From JANRIC01 sp033765345 (GTDB lineage: Bacteria; Bacteroidota; Bacteroidia; Cytophagales; Microscillaceae): DNA of 49,429 nucleotides. A model generated the notes under the pieces. It was not told the origin of the DNA and searched no databases. It worked only from the letters and a program-made list of their open reading frames with translations. Position numbers and translations under genes: made by a program. The DNA lies in NCBI GenBank assembly GCA_033765345.1, contig JANRIC010000095.1:1-49429 (forward strand), given 5' to 3'. Below, piece after piece: positions 26,706 to 34,502 of the stretch (position 1 is its first letter; each line of letters begins with the position of its first letter).

Positions 26706-27461
26706 ATGATTTCAAAAAACAGACAAAAGCACATTCGTTCTTTACATCAAAAAAAATTCCGAAAATTGCACCAAACATTTCTTGTAGAAGGTGAAAAAAG
26801 CGTCAGAGAAGCACTTCAAGCTTCTCTAAAGATTGAACAAATCTTATGCACAGAAGTATTTTATCAAGAAAATGATTATCTGATTCATTCGCGAGGTGTT
26901 GATTGTGAGGTGATTACCCCTGAATTACTTGCCCAGTTAAGTAGCCTGACAAGCAATGACAGTGCTTTGGCGATTTTGCCCTTTTTTGAAGAAAAAATTT
27001 TGTATTGGGAAGAAGGAGAATATATCTTATTGTTGGATAATATCCAGGACCCCGGCAATTTGGGAGCTATTCTTAGGATTGCCGATTGGTATGGGATACA
27101 CAAAATCATTGCCTCGCCGGATAGCGTAGACTTGTACAACCCCAAAGCAATTGCTGCCAGTATGGGTTCGTTTATGCGGGTGAAAATGATGTATACCTTA
27201 CTTCGAGAGTATTTTCGGCAGTGTGACAGCATGCCTGTTTATGGTGCTTTGCTCACAGGGCAAAATATTCACGAAGTAAATTTTGACTCCAAAGGGGGAG
27301 CAATCCTTTTGGGGAATGAATCACAGGGGATTTCTCCAAACCTGCACGCATCCATTCGCCACAAAATCACGATTCCCCGATTTGGTCAGGCAGAATCACT
27401 GAATGTAGCCATGGCTACAGCAGTAATCTGTGATAATCTACGGCGTGGGCTTAGTCAATAG
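26706..27461 (+). CDS. TrmH/SpoU-family RNA 2'-O-methyltransferase
   Basis: 251 aa. The N-terminal substrate-binding domain ('FLVEGEKSVREAL') and the SPOUT knot are both present, with the three motifs 'LLDNIQDPGNLGAILRIADW', 'ILLGNESQGIS' and 'IPRFGQAESLNVAMATAVI'. Enzymes of this family methylate ribose 2'-OH in rRNA or tRNA with S-adenosylmethionine; the target base cannot be read from the sequence. The last codons and the TAG stop are formed by a 'tagtcaatagtcaattg' repeat word. Confidence 0.93.
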   Translation: MISKNRQKHIRSLHQKKFRKLHQTFLVEGEKSVREALQASLKIEQILCTEVFYQENDYLIHSRGVDCEVITPELLAQLSSLTSNDSALAILPFFEEKILYWEEGEYILLLDNIQDPGNLGAILRIADWYGIHKIIASPDSVDLYNPKAIAASMGSFMRVKMMYTLLREYFRQCDSMPVYGALLTGQNIHEVNFDSKGGAILLGNESQGISPNLHASIRHKITIPRFGQAESLNVAMATAVICDNLRRGLSQ

Positions 27462-27468
27462 TCAATTG
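27452..27468. repeat. Repeat word covering the methyltransferase stop codon
   Basis: tagtcaatagtcaattg spans the last sense codons and TAG stop of the methyltransferase gene. On the minus strand near the tamL stop, the related word gtcaatagtccattg occurs. The same short unit thus sits at the 3' ends of both divergent neighbours. Confidence 0.6.
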
Positions 27469-27506
27469 CAAGAAAAAAGCAGTAATTCTAGCGTTAAAGC
27501 ATAATT

Positions 27507-27752
27507 TTATTCGTGTTCCAACTTGTAAAGCAACGCAAAGGCTTCTTCGTGGGTACTTCCACAGACTTCGGGGTCAGCCTTAAAAGCGATACAAACTGCT
27601 GGGCGTTCGGGCTTGCCGAAAAGCCCGCAATGTCTTTCAGGGCTAAGATGGATGCAGGGAACTCCTGCTGGTTTGCCTTCAGGCATACCTGGAATCGGTG
27701 AGCTGATTGAAATGACAATACAACAAGCTGCACAGCCAATGCGACATTCCAT
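27507..27752 (-). CDS. YkgJ-family cysteine-cluster protein
   Basis: 81 aa from the ATG at 27752 (a TTG at 27782 would add ten poor residues). The N-terminal 'MECRIGCAACC' followed by 'ISSPIPGMPEGKPAGVPC' and 'HCGLFGKPERPAVC' is the signature of short YkgJ-type proteins, annotated as zinc- or iron-chelating from eight or so conserved Cys. The biochemical role is not established. It is convergent with the methyltransferase gene. Confidence 0.9.
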   Translation of the reverse strand: MECRIGCAACCIVISISSPIPGMPEGKPAGVPCIHLSPERHCGLFGKPERPAVCIAFKADPEVCGSTHEEAFALLYKLEHE

Positions 27753-28253
27753 AATATCAAATATTAAAAGGTTTTTCAACAAAAATTACACAATTTCAGG
27801 AAATGAAAAAATACAAATTTACTGATAACTTAGGAAAACTCGATAAATACTTATTTTTTATGGGTTTAAATGATTAAAAACTTTGCCTAAGACCTTTTTT
27901 AATTTCTCAAAAGTAGAAAAAATACTTCGCCGAGGTATTTAAAGTCTGAAATTGCTAAATTGACTTCTCCAAAGTTACCAGAAAATGATTCAATGCTTAA
28001 ATTTCAGAAAACCACTTTGGCTTGAATATTAATTCTTCCAATAACCGAACATCTCGACTAGGTGTGGATTCTCCAAACTTTTTAATTTCGGGAAAGTACC
28101 CTTCCATTTTCGAAGGGTTAATTTTTTTCGCTACCCGTGGATTGGTATCCTTTTGAATTATAATGATTTGATTAACAATGCTTTAAGAAACCACTCTTGC
28201 AAGTATTCGCAAAATGGTATACCTTTTATAAGTCTTTCATAAAAGTAAGTTGT
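27753..28253. other. Gap with a possible gene remnant before kdpD
   Basis: About 500 bp without an intact gene. A 61-codon ATG-less open frame on the minus strand (27997-28182) is described separately. I see no TAnnTTTG promoter with a proper TTG for the kdpD gene here. Confidence 0.5.
27997..28182 (-). pseudogene. Possible truncated gene remnant
   Basis: An open frame of 61 codons between two TAA stops. It has no usable start but a protein-like composition ('KDTNPRVAKKINPSKMEGYF', then 'STPSRDVRLLEEL', 'KPKWFSEI'). A different frame just upstream (minus strand, about 28165-28240) also reads plausibly ('YERLIKGIPFCEYLQEWF'), so a frameshifted or 5'-truncated gene is possible. I do not recognise a family. 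Chance is not excluded. Confidence 0.3.
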
Positions 28254-29369
28254 ATGAGTAATTCTGCGGAAAGATTTTTGGATTTGATCCGAAAATCGCA
28301 ACAAGGTAAACTAAAGGTATATATCGGGATGATTGCCGGAGTAGGTAAAACTTATCGCATGCTTCAAGAGGCACACGAACTCCTTAAGGTTCGGGTTAAT
28401 GTCAAAATTGGTTTTATTGAGACTCACCTGCGTGAAGAAACCCAAGCACTGGTGCGGGGTATTCCGCAAATCCACCGAAAAAAAGTATTTTATAAAGGCA
28501 GAGAATTGGAGGAAATGGATTTGGATGCTATTTTGCTCGAACGCCCTGAAATTGTGATTGTAGACGAACTGGCGCATACCAATATCCCCGGTTGTAAAAA
28601 TGAAAAACGCTGGCAGGATGTACTAGATTTAATCAGAGCAGGTATTCATGTCATCACAGCTTTTAATATCCAACACCTTGAAAGTCTGGCTGATAAAGTG
28701 AAGCAAATTGCAGGTATTGACGTAAGTGAACGTATTCCTGACAGTTTTTTGAATTATGCTGATGAGGTGGTCAACATTGACCTGCCTTCCCAAGATCTGA
28801 TCAACCGCCTCAAAACTGGGAAAATTTACAAAGGTGAACGCATTCAAAGAGCTTTGGATAACTTCTTCCAACCTGAGAAAATCTTACAACTCCGTGACTT
28901 AGCTCTCAGACAGGTGGCCAGCTATGTAGAGAAAAAAATTGAAACCGAAATTCCCACCCAACCTCGAATGCAAATTGAGCGATTTATGGCTTGTATCAGC
29001 ACTTATGACGAAGGTGCCAAAAAGATTATTCGCAAAACTGCCCTCTTAGCCAATCATTACCAGGCCGATTGGTACGCTTTGTATGTGCAAACCAAACGCG
29101 AAAACCCCAATACCATAAATACTGCCACGCAAAGAAAATTACTGGCTAACTTTAAAAGAGTTACCGAACTAGGAGGGAGAGTTATCAAAATAGAAGCTGA
29201 AAACATCCCGGAAGCCATCTTTCAAACTGCTCTGGACAAAAAAATCAATAATTTGGTCATCGGAAAGCCTACCATGAGTATTTGGAGGACTCTCACTGGA
29301 AGAAATTATTTTGACAAACTGATGAAAAAAGTAAATAACCGAAGTATAGACGTAATTATTGTCTCCTAA
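28254..29369 (+). CDS. kdpD: Short KdpD: KdpD sensor domain plus UspA domain, no kinase
   Basis: 371 aa from the ATG at 28254; a TTG at 28197 would extend it without support. It contains the KdpD N-terminal domain with Walker A 'GMIAGVGKTY' (about 25-34), Walker B-like 'IVIVDELAHTN' and 'AFNIQHLESLADKV', then a UspA-like domain (about 230-370). The membrane and histidine-kinase parts of E. coli KdpD are absent. They seem to be supplied by the next gene, 11 bp downstream. Known KdpD N-domains bind nucleotides and sense K+ stress. Confidence 0.92.
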   Translation: MSNSAERFLDLIRKSQQGKLKVYIGMIAGVGKTYRMLQEAHELLKVRVNVKIGFIETHLREETQALVRGIPQIHRKKVFYKGRELEEMDLDAILLERPEIVIVDELAHTNIPGCKNEKRWQDVLDLIRAGIHVITAFNIQHLESLADKVKQIAGIDVSERIPDSFLNYADEVVNIDLPSQDLINRLKTGKIYKGERIQRALDNFFQPEKILQLRDLALRQVASYVEKKIETEIPTQPRMQIERFMACISTYDEGAKKIIRKTALLANHYQADWYALYVQTKRENPNTINTATQRKLLANFKRVTELGGRVIKIEAENIPEAIFQTALDKKINNLVIGKPTMSIWRTLTGRNYFDKLMKKVNNRSIDVIIVS

Positions 29370-29380
29370 GCCCCAAGATT

Positions 29381-31207
29381 ATGAAAATTAAAAATAAATT
29401 AAAACTCATTACTGCCTTTTTTCTTGCAATTAGCCTTATAATCGGGGTTTTGGGGATATATTACCTCAATCGCCTGGCTAATGATGCCCAAATGATCTTA
29501 AAGGATAATCACCTGACTTTGGTGTATATGCAAAATATCAACATCGCACTCAATGAAATTCAGTTTCATTTACCCACCCAACAAAAGGAGGTAGAATCTC
29601 AAAGGAAAATTCAGTCTGGATTAAAAACTATCCAAAAAAACCTGAATGGGCAATTAAAAAACATTACTGAAACCGGTGAACAACTTATCAGCGAGTTGGT
29701 CAAGGAGGATTTTGATCATCTAAAAACTTATTTTCTTCTAATATCCAGAGCGGATAGCTCTTCAAAGCCGATTTATAGAGGCAAAATCGCTGAGAAAATA
29801 TTCAGTATGCAGCAGCATACACACCAGATTTATACCCTGAATACCGATGCCCTCATCCGTAAAAATAAAGTGGTAGATCAAACTGCGAACCAAGTGATTG
29901 TTTATATGACCCTGATCGTCATCAGCAGTACTTTGATTTCTCTGGGATTGTTTAGCGCGATTCCTAGCTGGATCACCAGACCTATTGCACAACTCAATGA
30001 AGCCATTGAGGAAATCAAAAGGAAAAATTACCAACATAAAATCCAAAAAATCACCCAGGATGAATTCGGTACTCTAGCCCTGGCCTTCAACCAAATGACA
30101 GGCAAACTCTACGAATACGAACACAGCAACTACGCCCAAATCCTTTCCGAAAAACGCCGCATTGATGCCGTAATCAATCAAATGCAGGATGCCATCATCG
30201 GGCTGGATGAAAATAAAAATATCCTTTTTGCCAATCGTAAAGCCCTAACATTACTGGATATTTCTAAAGAAAATCTTATTGGAAAATACGCTCCCAATGT
30301 AGCCGTTCAAAATTCTCTTTTATCCAATCTGATTCAGGAATTGATGATTGGGTTTGAATCCTGGGAGGAAGAAAAGTATGCTCCCGTAAAAATTGTGGTC
30401 GATGGACGCGAAAAACTTTTTGCTAAAAATATTGTAGACATCATCGTCAGACCCACAGGCGAAGAAATCCAGCAACTTGCCGGCCACGTGATTATCCTGA
30501 GTGATATTACTACTTTTGTGGAGAAAGACCTCGCCAAAACACAGTTTATGGCCATCCTCTCACACGAACTCAAAACCCCGGTTGCGGCTATCAATATGAG
30601 TACCAATCTTTTGCTCAATGAAAAAATAGGCAAAATCAACGCCGAACAAAAAGACCTGGTACAGACTATCGAGAAAAACACCCAACGTATCCAGCAAACA
30701 ATCTACGAAATTCTGGATATGGCCAAAATTGAAAGCGGCTCTATGGATATACAGCTTAGTACCATCCATCCAAGAATGCTGATTCAAAAAGCCATTGAAG
30801 GAGTATTGCCCCTGGTCAACGATAAAAAATTACGCCTTATTACCCAACTCGAGACCGATTCCAAGCAAGTAATTGTTGATTTTCAGAAAAGTATCTGGGT
30901 ACTCAATAATTTTCTGGTGAATGCCATCCGACACAGCCCTGAACAAGGTGCTATCCATATAAGAACCCAGGATACCTCCGAGGGTATCAAAATCCTGGTC
31001 AAAGACGAAGGTGAAGGAATAGCACCTACCGACCAAAAAAAGATTTTTGAAAAATTTACCCGTCTGCATCCCAACGATTCTCAGGGAACCGGACTGGGGC
31101 TGGCCATTTCCAAAGAATTTGTAGAAGCCATGGAAGGCAAAATAGGCGTGGAAAGCGACTTGGGCAAAGGAAGCACTTTTTGGATTGAGCTGCCCTGGTC
31201 AAGGTAA
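29381..31207 (+). CDS. HAMP sensor histidine kinase, probable partner of short KdpD
   Basis: 608 aa: TM1 (about 8-28), periplasmic helical region (30-170), TM2 (about 173-193), HAMP (about 195-250), a PAS-like domain (260-375), HisKA with the phosphorylated His in 'AILSHELKTP' (about 396), and an HATPase with 'NNFLVNAIRHSPEQG', 'VKDEGEGIAP' and 'GTGLGLAISKEF'. It starts 11 bp after the short kdpD gene. Its likely target is the sigma-54 response regulator at 21191-22531 (inference). No response regulator is encoded next to it. Confidence 0.93.
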   Translation: MKIKNKLKLITAFFLAISLIIGVLGIYYLNRLANDAQMILKDNHLTLVYMQNINIALNEIQFHLPTQQKEVESQRKIQSGLKTIQKNLNGQLKNITETGEQLISELVKEDFDHLKTYFLLISRADSSSKPIYRGKIAEKIFSMQQHTHQIYTLNTDALIRKNKVVDQTANQVIVYMTLIVISSTLISLGLFSAIPSWITRPIAQLNEAIEEIKRKNYQHKIQKITQDEFGTLALAFNQMTGKLYEYEHSNYAQILSEKRRIDAVINQMQDAIIGLDENKNILFANRKALTLLDISKENLIGKYAPNVAVQNSLLSNLIQELMIGFESWEEEKYAPVKIVVDGREKLFAKNIVDIIVRPTGEEIQQLAGHVIILSDITTFVEKDLAKTQFMAILSHELKTPVAAINMSTNLLLNEKIGKINAEQKDLVQTIEKNTQRIQQTIYEILDMAKIESGSMDIQLSTIHPRMLIQKAIEGVLPLVNDKKLRLITQLETDSKQVIVDFQKSIWVLNNFLVNAIRHSPEQGAIHIRTQDTSEGIKILVKDEGEGIAPTDQKKIFEKFTRLHPNDSQGTGLGLAISKEFVEAMEGKIGVESDLGKGSTFWIELPWSR

Positions 31208-31344
31208 TATCTAAACAATGGTGGGTAGAACTTAGTCTTATTATAAAACAAAATACCTATTTCCTTGCATCATTTGTATTCCAAAAGACTCTTAAAAGTA
31301 TAATATTTGCTAAATTTTATACAGCCAATAACATAAAACAACTG

Positions 31345-31740
31345 ATGAAATTAAGTACACGCTGCTGGGCGATATTTTTGATAAGCCTGTTTTCCTACGT
31401 ATACACCCAGGCACAAGACAAAGATTCTACGGCTACCCAACGCAAAATCAAGCTGTCATGGGGCTTCAAAGGACAAATAAGTGCCTCCACAGACATCAAA
31501 GACAATCTTTTTGTGCATTTCGGAGGTCCAGGCATTACGCTGAGTGCCAATAAGCTAGGACTATTTATAGGGATGTACCCATCGATACGTTTTTATGACC
31601 AAACTCAAATCAGCCCTTTGCTTGGGATGGGAATGCAATTTATGGTCGGCAAATGGGTGTTTCCGGTATTGGTACACAATATCAATTCTCAAAATAATCC
31701 TGATATTGTATTTACTTATGGCTTAGGGTATAGATTTTAG
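31345..31740 (+). CDS. Hypothetical small outer-membrane-like protein
   Basis: 131 aa with a signal peptide (ending about YTQAQ). The mature part alternates small and aromatic residues ('SWGFKGQISAS', 'SPLLGMGMQFMVGKW', 'DIVFTYGLGYRF') like a short beta-barrel, and ends in a terminal-strand-like FxYGxGYRF. It lies 137 bp after the histidine kinase, perhaps in the same transcript. I recognise no family. Confidence 0.6.
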   Translation: MKLSTRCWAIFLISLFSYVYTQAQDKDSTATQRKIKLSWGFKGQISASTDIKDNLFVHFGGPGITLSANKLGLFIGMYPSIRFYDQTQISPLLGMGMQFMVGKWVFPVLVHNINSQNNPDIVFTYGLGYRF

Positions 31741-31775
31741 CCACGAAACAAGTCGCAGGTAATTGAAAAAAGCTT

Positions 31776-31806
31776 TTGAAGAAATGAGCTAACAGCTTTA
31801 TTTTTG
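31776..31806 (+). promoter_or_regulatory. Promoter of the PAP2-sigma operon
   Basis: TTG (31776-31778), 20-nt spacer, TATTTTTG (31799-31806). The leader would be about 39 nt to the ATG at 31851. Confidence 0.6.
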
Positions 31807-31850
31807 TATAAATTTTATCTCTCATTCTCAAATAGCTGCTCATTACACGT

Positions 31851-32420
31851 ATGATACCCTACCTCCTGGAGCTTGATCAAGACATTTTCCTCTGGCTCAA
31901 CAGCCTCCACACAAACCAGCTTGACCCCTGGATGTTGGCCTTCAGTGGTACTTTGATTTGGTTGCCGCTTTATTTTTACTGGCTTTTTTTGGTTTTCAGG
32001 CAGCTCAAAAGAAGGATTTGGTGGTTTGTGCTTACACTCGTCATGTTAATTAGTCTGAGTGACGGGCTGACCTCACATATCATGAAGCCTTATTTTCAGC
32101 GGCTTCGTCCTAGTCACAACAAAGCAATTCGGGCATCCGTGCACATTGTGCATCAATACCGAGGTGGGCGATTTGGTTTTGCTTCCTCTCATGCTGCCAA
32201 TGCCTTTGCAACGGCTACGTTTCTGTGGCTTTTATTGGGAAAGCACCTGCATTTTGCGGTCGGTTTGTTTAGCTGGGCGACATTGGTATCTTACAGCCGT
32301 ATTTATCTGGGTGTACATTATCCGCTTGATATTCTGGTGGGAGCTTTGGTAGGCGTATTGCTTGCGTGGGGAATAGCAAAAATTTATTTTTTTTATGGCA
32401 AAAAAATCTTCCCGGATTAA
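31851..32420 (+). CDS. PAP2-family membrane phosphatase
   Basis: 189 aa with about five membrane helices. The three phosphatase motifs are visible: 'KPYFQRLRPSH' (motif 1, Kx6RP), 'FGFASSHAANAFA' (motif 2, xSxH) and 'SRIYLGVHYPLDI' (motif 3, SRx5Hx3D). Such enzymes remove phosphate from lipid phosphates, often undecaprenyl pyrophosphate, at the outer face of the inner membrane; the substrate is not proven. It is the first gene of the operon with the ECF sigma gene 48 bp downstream. Confidence 0.92.
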   Translation: MIPYLLELDQDIFLWLNSLHTNQLDPWMLAFSGTLIWLPLYFYWLFLVFRQLKRRIWWFVLTLVMLISLSDGLTSHIMKPYFQRLRPSHNKAIRASVHIVHQYRGGRFGFASSHAANAFATATFLWLLLGKHLHFAVGLFSWATLVSYSRIYLGVHYPLDILVGALVGVLLAWGIAKIYFFYGKKIFPD

Positions 32421-32468
32421 ACCATAGGAATCTGTTTGTATCTAATGGTCAAATTACAGCACGAATTT

Positions 32469-33032
32469 ATGAACAAAGTATCGGAAAGTATTTTGGAAGA
32501 TCAAGAAATTCTCGAGAAATTTAAACAGCCCGATTCCCGAAATTTTGCTTTTAATCGTCTGGTTCGAAAATATCAAGAGAAAATCTACTGGCACGTCCGC
32601 AAAATGGTCATCGACCACGACGATGCCAATGACCTTACCCAGGATATTTTTGTAAAAATCTGGAAAAACTTGGATAATTTTCAAGGCAATTCACAGCTTT
32701 ATACCTGGATGTACAAAATCGCCACCAATGAATGCCTGAGTTTTTTGAATAAAAAGCGTAAAAGATTCTTGATCCCGCTGGTGGATGTCAATAAAAATCT
32801 AAGCCACAAGCTAGACCACGACGAATACATCTCTGGTGACGAAGTGCAGATCAAATTGCAAAAAGCTTTGCTCAAACTACCGGATAAACAAAGGTTGGTG
32901 TTTAATATGAAATATTTTGATGAAATGAAATACGAAGAAATTTCCGAAGTATTGGGTACCAGCGTGGGAGCTTTGAAAGCTTCCTATCATTTAGCCGTCA
33001 AAAAAATTGAAGTTTACCTCAATAGAGCTTAA
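32469..33032 (+). CDS. ECF-type RNA polymerase sigma-70 factor
   Basis: 187 aa from the ATG at 32469; ATG 32445 and TTG 32436 are also in frame, the latter only 15 bp after the PAP2 stop. Region 2 includes 'DANDLTQDIFVKIWKNL' and 'LYTWMYKIATNECLSFL'; region 4 includes 'LPDKQRLVFNMKYFDEMKY' and 'ISEVLGTSVGALKASYHLA'. Both are typical of ECF sigma factors that respond to envelope signals. It is followed by a membrane protein gene and a periplasmic protein gene that probably control it. Confidence 0.93.
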   Translation: MNKVSESILEDQEILEKFKQPDSRNFAFNRLVRKYQEKIYWHVRKMVIDHDDANDLTQDIFVKIWKNLDNFQGNSQLYTWMYKIATNECLSFLNKKRKRFLIPLVDVNKNLSHKLDHDEYISGDEVQIKLQKALLKLPDKQRLVFNMKYFDEMKYEEISEVLGTSVGALKASYHLAVKKIEVYLNRA

Positions 33033-33125
33033 CTTAGACAAAACGGCGTTTTTATAAAAAAAACAGACATAAAAATTAAACCATTTCACACAAAATTTAT
33101 CTAAGAATCAGGGGTAAAATAAGGT

Positions 33126-34013
33126 ATGAAAAATAAGATACACATAGCAGACATCAATAAAGAGCGGATTTTCCGTGTGCCGGAGGGCTATTTTCAGACC
33201 TTACCGATACTGATTCAGCAAAAAATCAATGAATACGTAATTGGTCTGGAAAAAAGTATCTCTCATCAGCAGGTATTCCTGATTCCTGAATCCTATTTTG
33301 AAAAACTTCCCGAAGAAATTCAACACAAAATCGCTGCCTTAAATACAAAGGCTCTGGACTCAGAATCAAAAGCGAATATATTCAGCACACCCGAAAATTA
33401 TTTTGAAGAACTGAGCCAAAAAATCCAGGCAAAAATCACCGAGCCGCAAAAATCGCTGGTGCCCTTTTACCTGTTGCAAAGGTCTTGGGTCTATACCTTG
33501 GTCGGAGTTATGATACTGATTGCCTTGTTTTATGGTGGTATGAAACTATGGATTCTTAAACCCCAACAAGAAAATGTAACGCTTGAACATAAAAAACCGA
33601 TAAATACGGAGTCTTCCAAAGAACATTCTATTAGCCAAAATGAAACTAAAGAAAAATCACCAGCTATTGACTCAAATCAAAAATCTGAAGAATCTACCTA
33701 TTTAGCCGATAAAAACCTGACAAAACCCAAAAAAGAGGCTACAGAAATACCTCAACCTTCTCAATTGGCCTATCAGGCACTCAAAGAAGTACCCAAAGAA
33801 GCCATTGAGGAATATTTACAACTTCTGCCCAATAGCCAGGAAGAAATCTTAGAGACACTACTCGATACAGAACAGGCTGCGGCAGTGAATCTTCTACCAG
33901 ACTTGCTCCTCGAAAGCGATATGGAAGACCTTTACCAGGGAATCAGTGATCAAGAACTCAAAGAGCTTGATCAATTGTTTGACTCAAAAAAAATTAAGAA
34001 ATCACAAAAATGA
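33126..34013 (+). CDS. Probable anti-sigma-like membrane protein with triple 'PExYF' repeats
   Basis: 295 aa. The N-terminal cytoplasmic part has three copies of a ~40-residue unit: 'FRVPEGYFQTLPILIQQKI', 'FLIPESYFEKLPEEIQHKI' and 'FSTPENYFEELSQKIQAKI'. One membrane helix follows (about 120-142), then a low-complexity Lys/Glu/Ser linker and an acidic C-terminal helical region. It lies directly after the ECF sigma gene and overlaps the next gene by 4 bp (ATGA). Position and topology fit a membrane anti-sigma factor, but no classical zinc (HxxxCxxC) motif is present. The function is an inference. Confidence 0.7.
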   Translation: MKNKIHIADINKERIFRVPEGYFQTLPILIQQKINEYVIGLEKSISHQQVFLIPESYFEKLPEEIQHKIAALNTKALDSESKANIFSTPENYFEELSQKIQAKITEPQKSLVPFYLLQRSWVYTLVGVMILIALFYGGMKLWILKPQQENVTLEHKKPINTESSKEHSISQNETKEKSPAIDSNQKSEESTYLADKNLTKPKKEATEIPQPSQLAYQALKEVPKEAIEEYLQLLPNSQEEILETLLDTEQAAAVNLLPDLLLESDMEDLYQGISDQELKELDQLFDSKKIKKSQK

Positions 34014-34447
34014 ACGTAAAACTAGTCGTATTGATAGGATTATTGAATTTATGGAGCTTTTTTGTCCTGGCACAACCACCTTTGTTGGGAGAAAGAAGAG
34101 AAGAAATTGAAAAAATTAAAAAAGAATTTGTCACCAATCGGATTAATCTGACCGAAGAACAAGCCGAAAAGTTTTGGCCAGTATACGATGCATATACCCA
34201 AGAACGCATCAAACTCAGAAGACAAGTACAAAAACTAAAACAAAGCGGCTTCAGTATGGCCGCTACCGACGAGCAGCTCAAAGCTTCGATTGATCAGATG
34301 TTTGAGCTTCGGGAAAAAGAATTCAAACTCGATAAGGAAGTCAAAACCAAACTGCTGGAAGTCCTGACCGTGCGCCAATTGGCTGAACTATACCGCTCCG
34401 AACAAGAATTCTTACAAGCCATCATCAAAGCCTGGCGCGATAGGTAG
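34010..34447 (+). CDS. Periplasmic Spy/CpxP-like 'sensor of ECF sigma' protein
   Basis: 145 aa: signal peptide (ending about FVLAQ) and a helical mature part with 'NRINLTEEQAEKFWPVYDAY' and 'TVRQLAELYRSEQEFLQ'. This pattern belongs to a Bacteroidota group often labelled sensor of ECF-type sigma factor, related in form to Spy/CpxP. Its ATG overlaps the preceding stop, so translation is coupled. It probably senses an envelope condition for the sigma/anti-sigma pair (inference). Confidence 0.8.
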   Translation: MNVKLVVLIGLLNLWSFFVLAQPPLLGERREEIEKIKKEFVTNRINLTEEQAEKFWPVYDAYTQERIKLRRQVQKLKQSGFSMAATDEQLKASIDQMFELREKEFKLDKEVKTKLLEVLTVRQLAELYRSEQEFLQAIIKAWRDR

Positions 34448-34461
34448 AAATTAAATGCCCT

Positions 34462-34494
34462 ACATTTTCCAAATCTTGGAGATTTGGAAAATGT
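34462..34494. terminator. Palindromic terminator-like hairpin between convergent genes
   Basis: Perfect 15-bp stem (acattttccaaatct, 34462-34476, with 34480-34494) around the loop tgg. It sits between the converging Spy-like gene and the viperin gene, 15 bp and 8 bp from their stops. T-runs are weak, so ending may rely on the stem. Confidence 0.6.
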
Positions 34495-34502
34495 GGTAAT
34501 TA

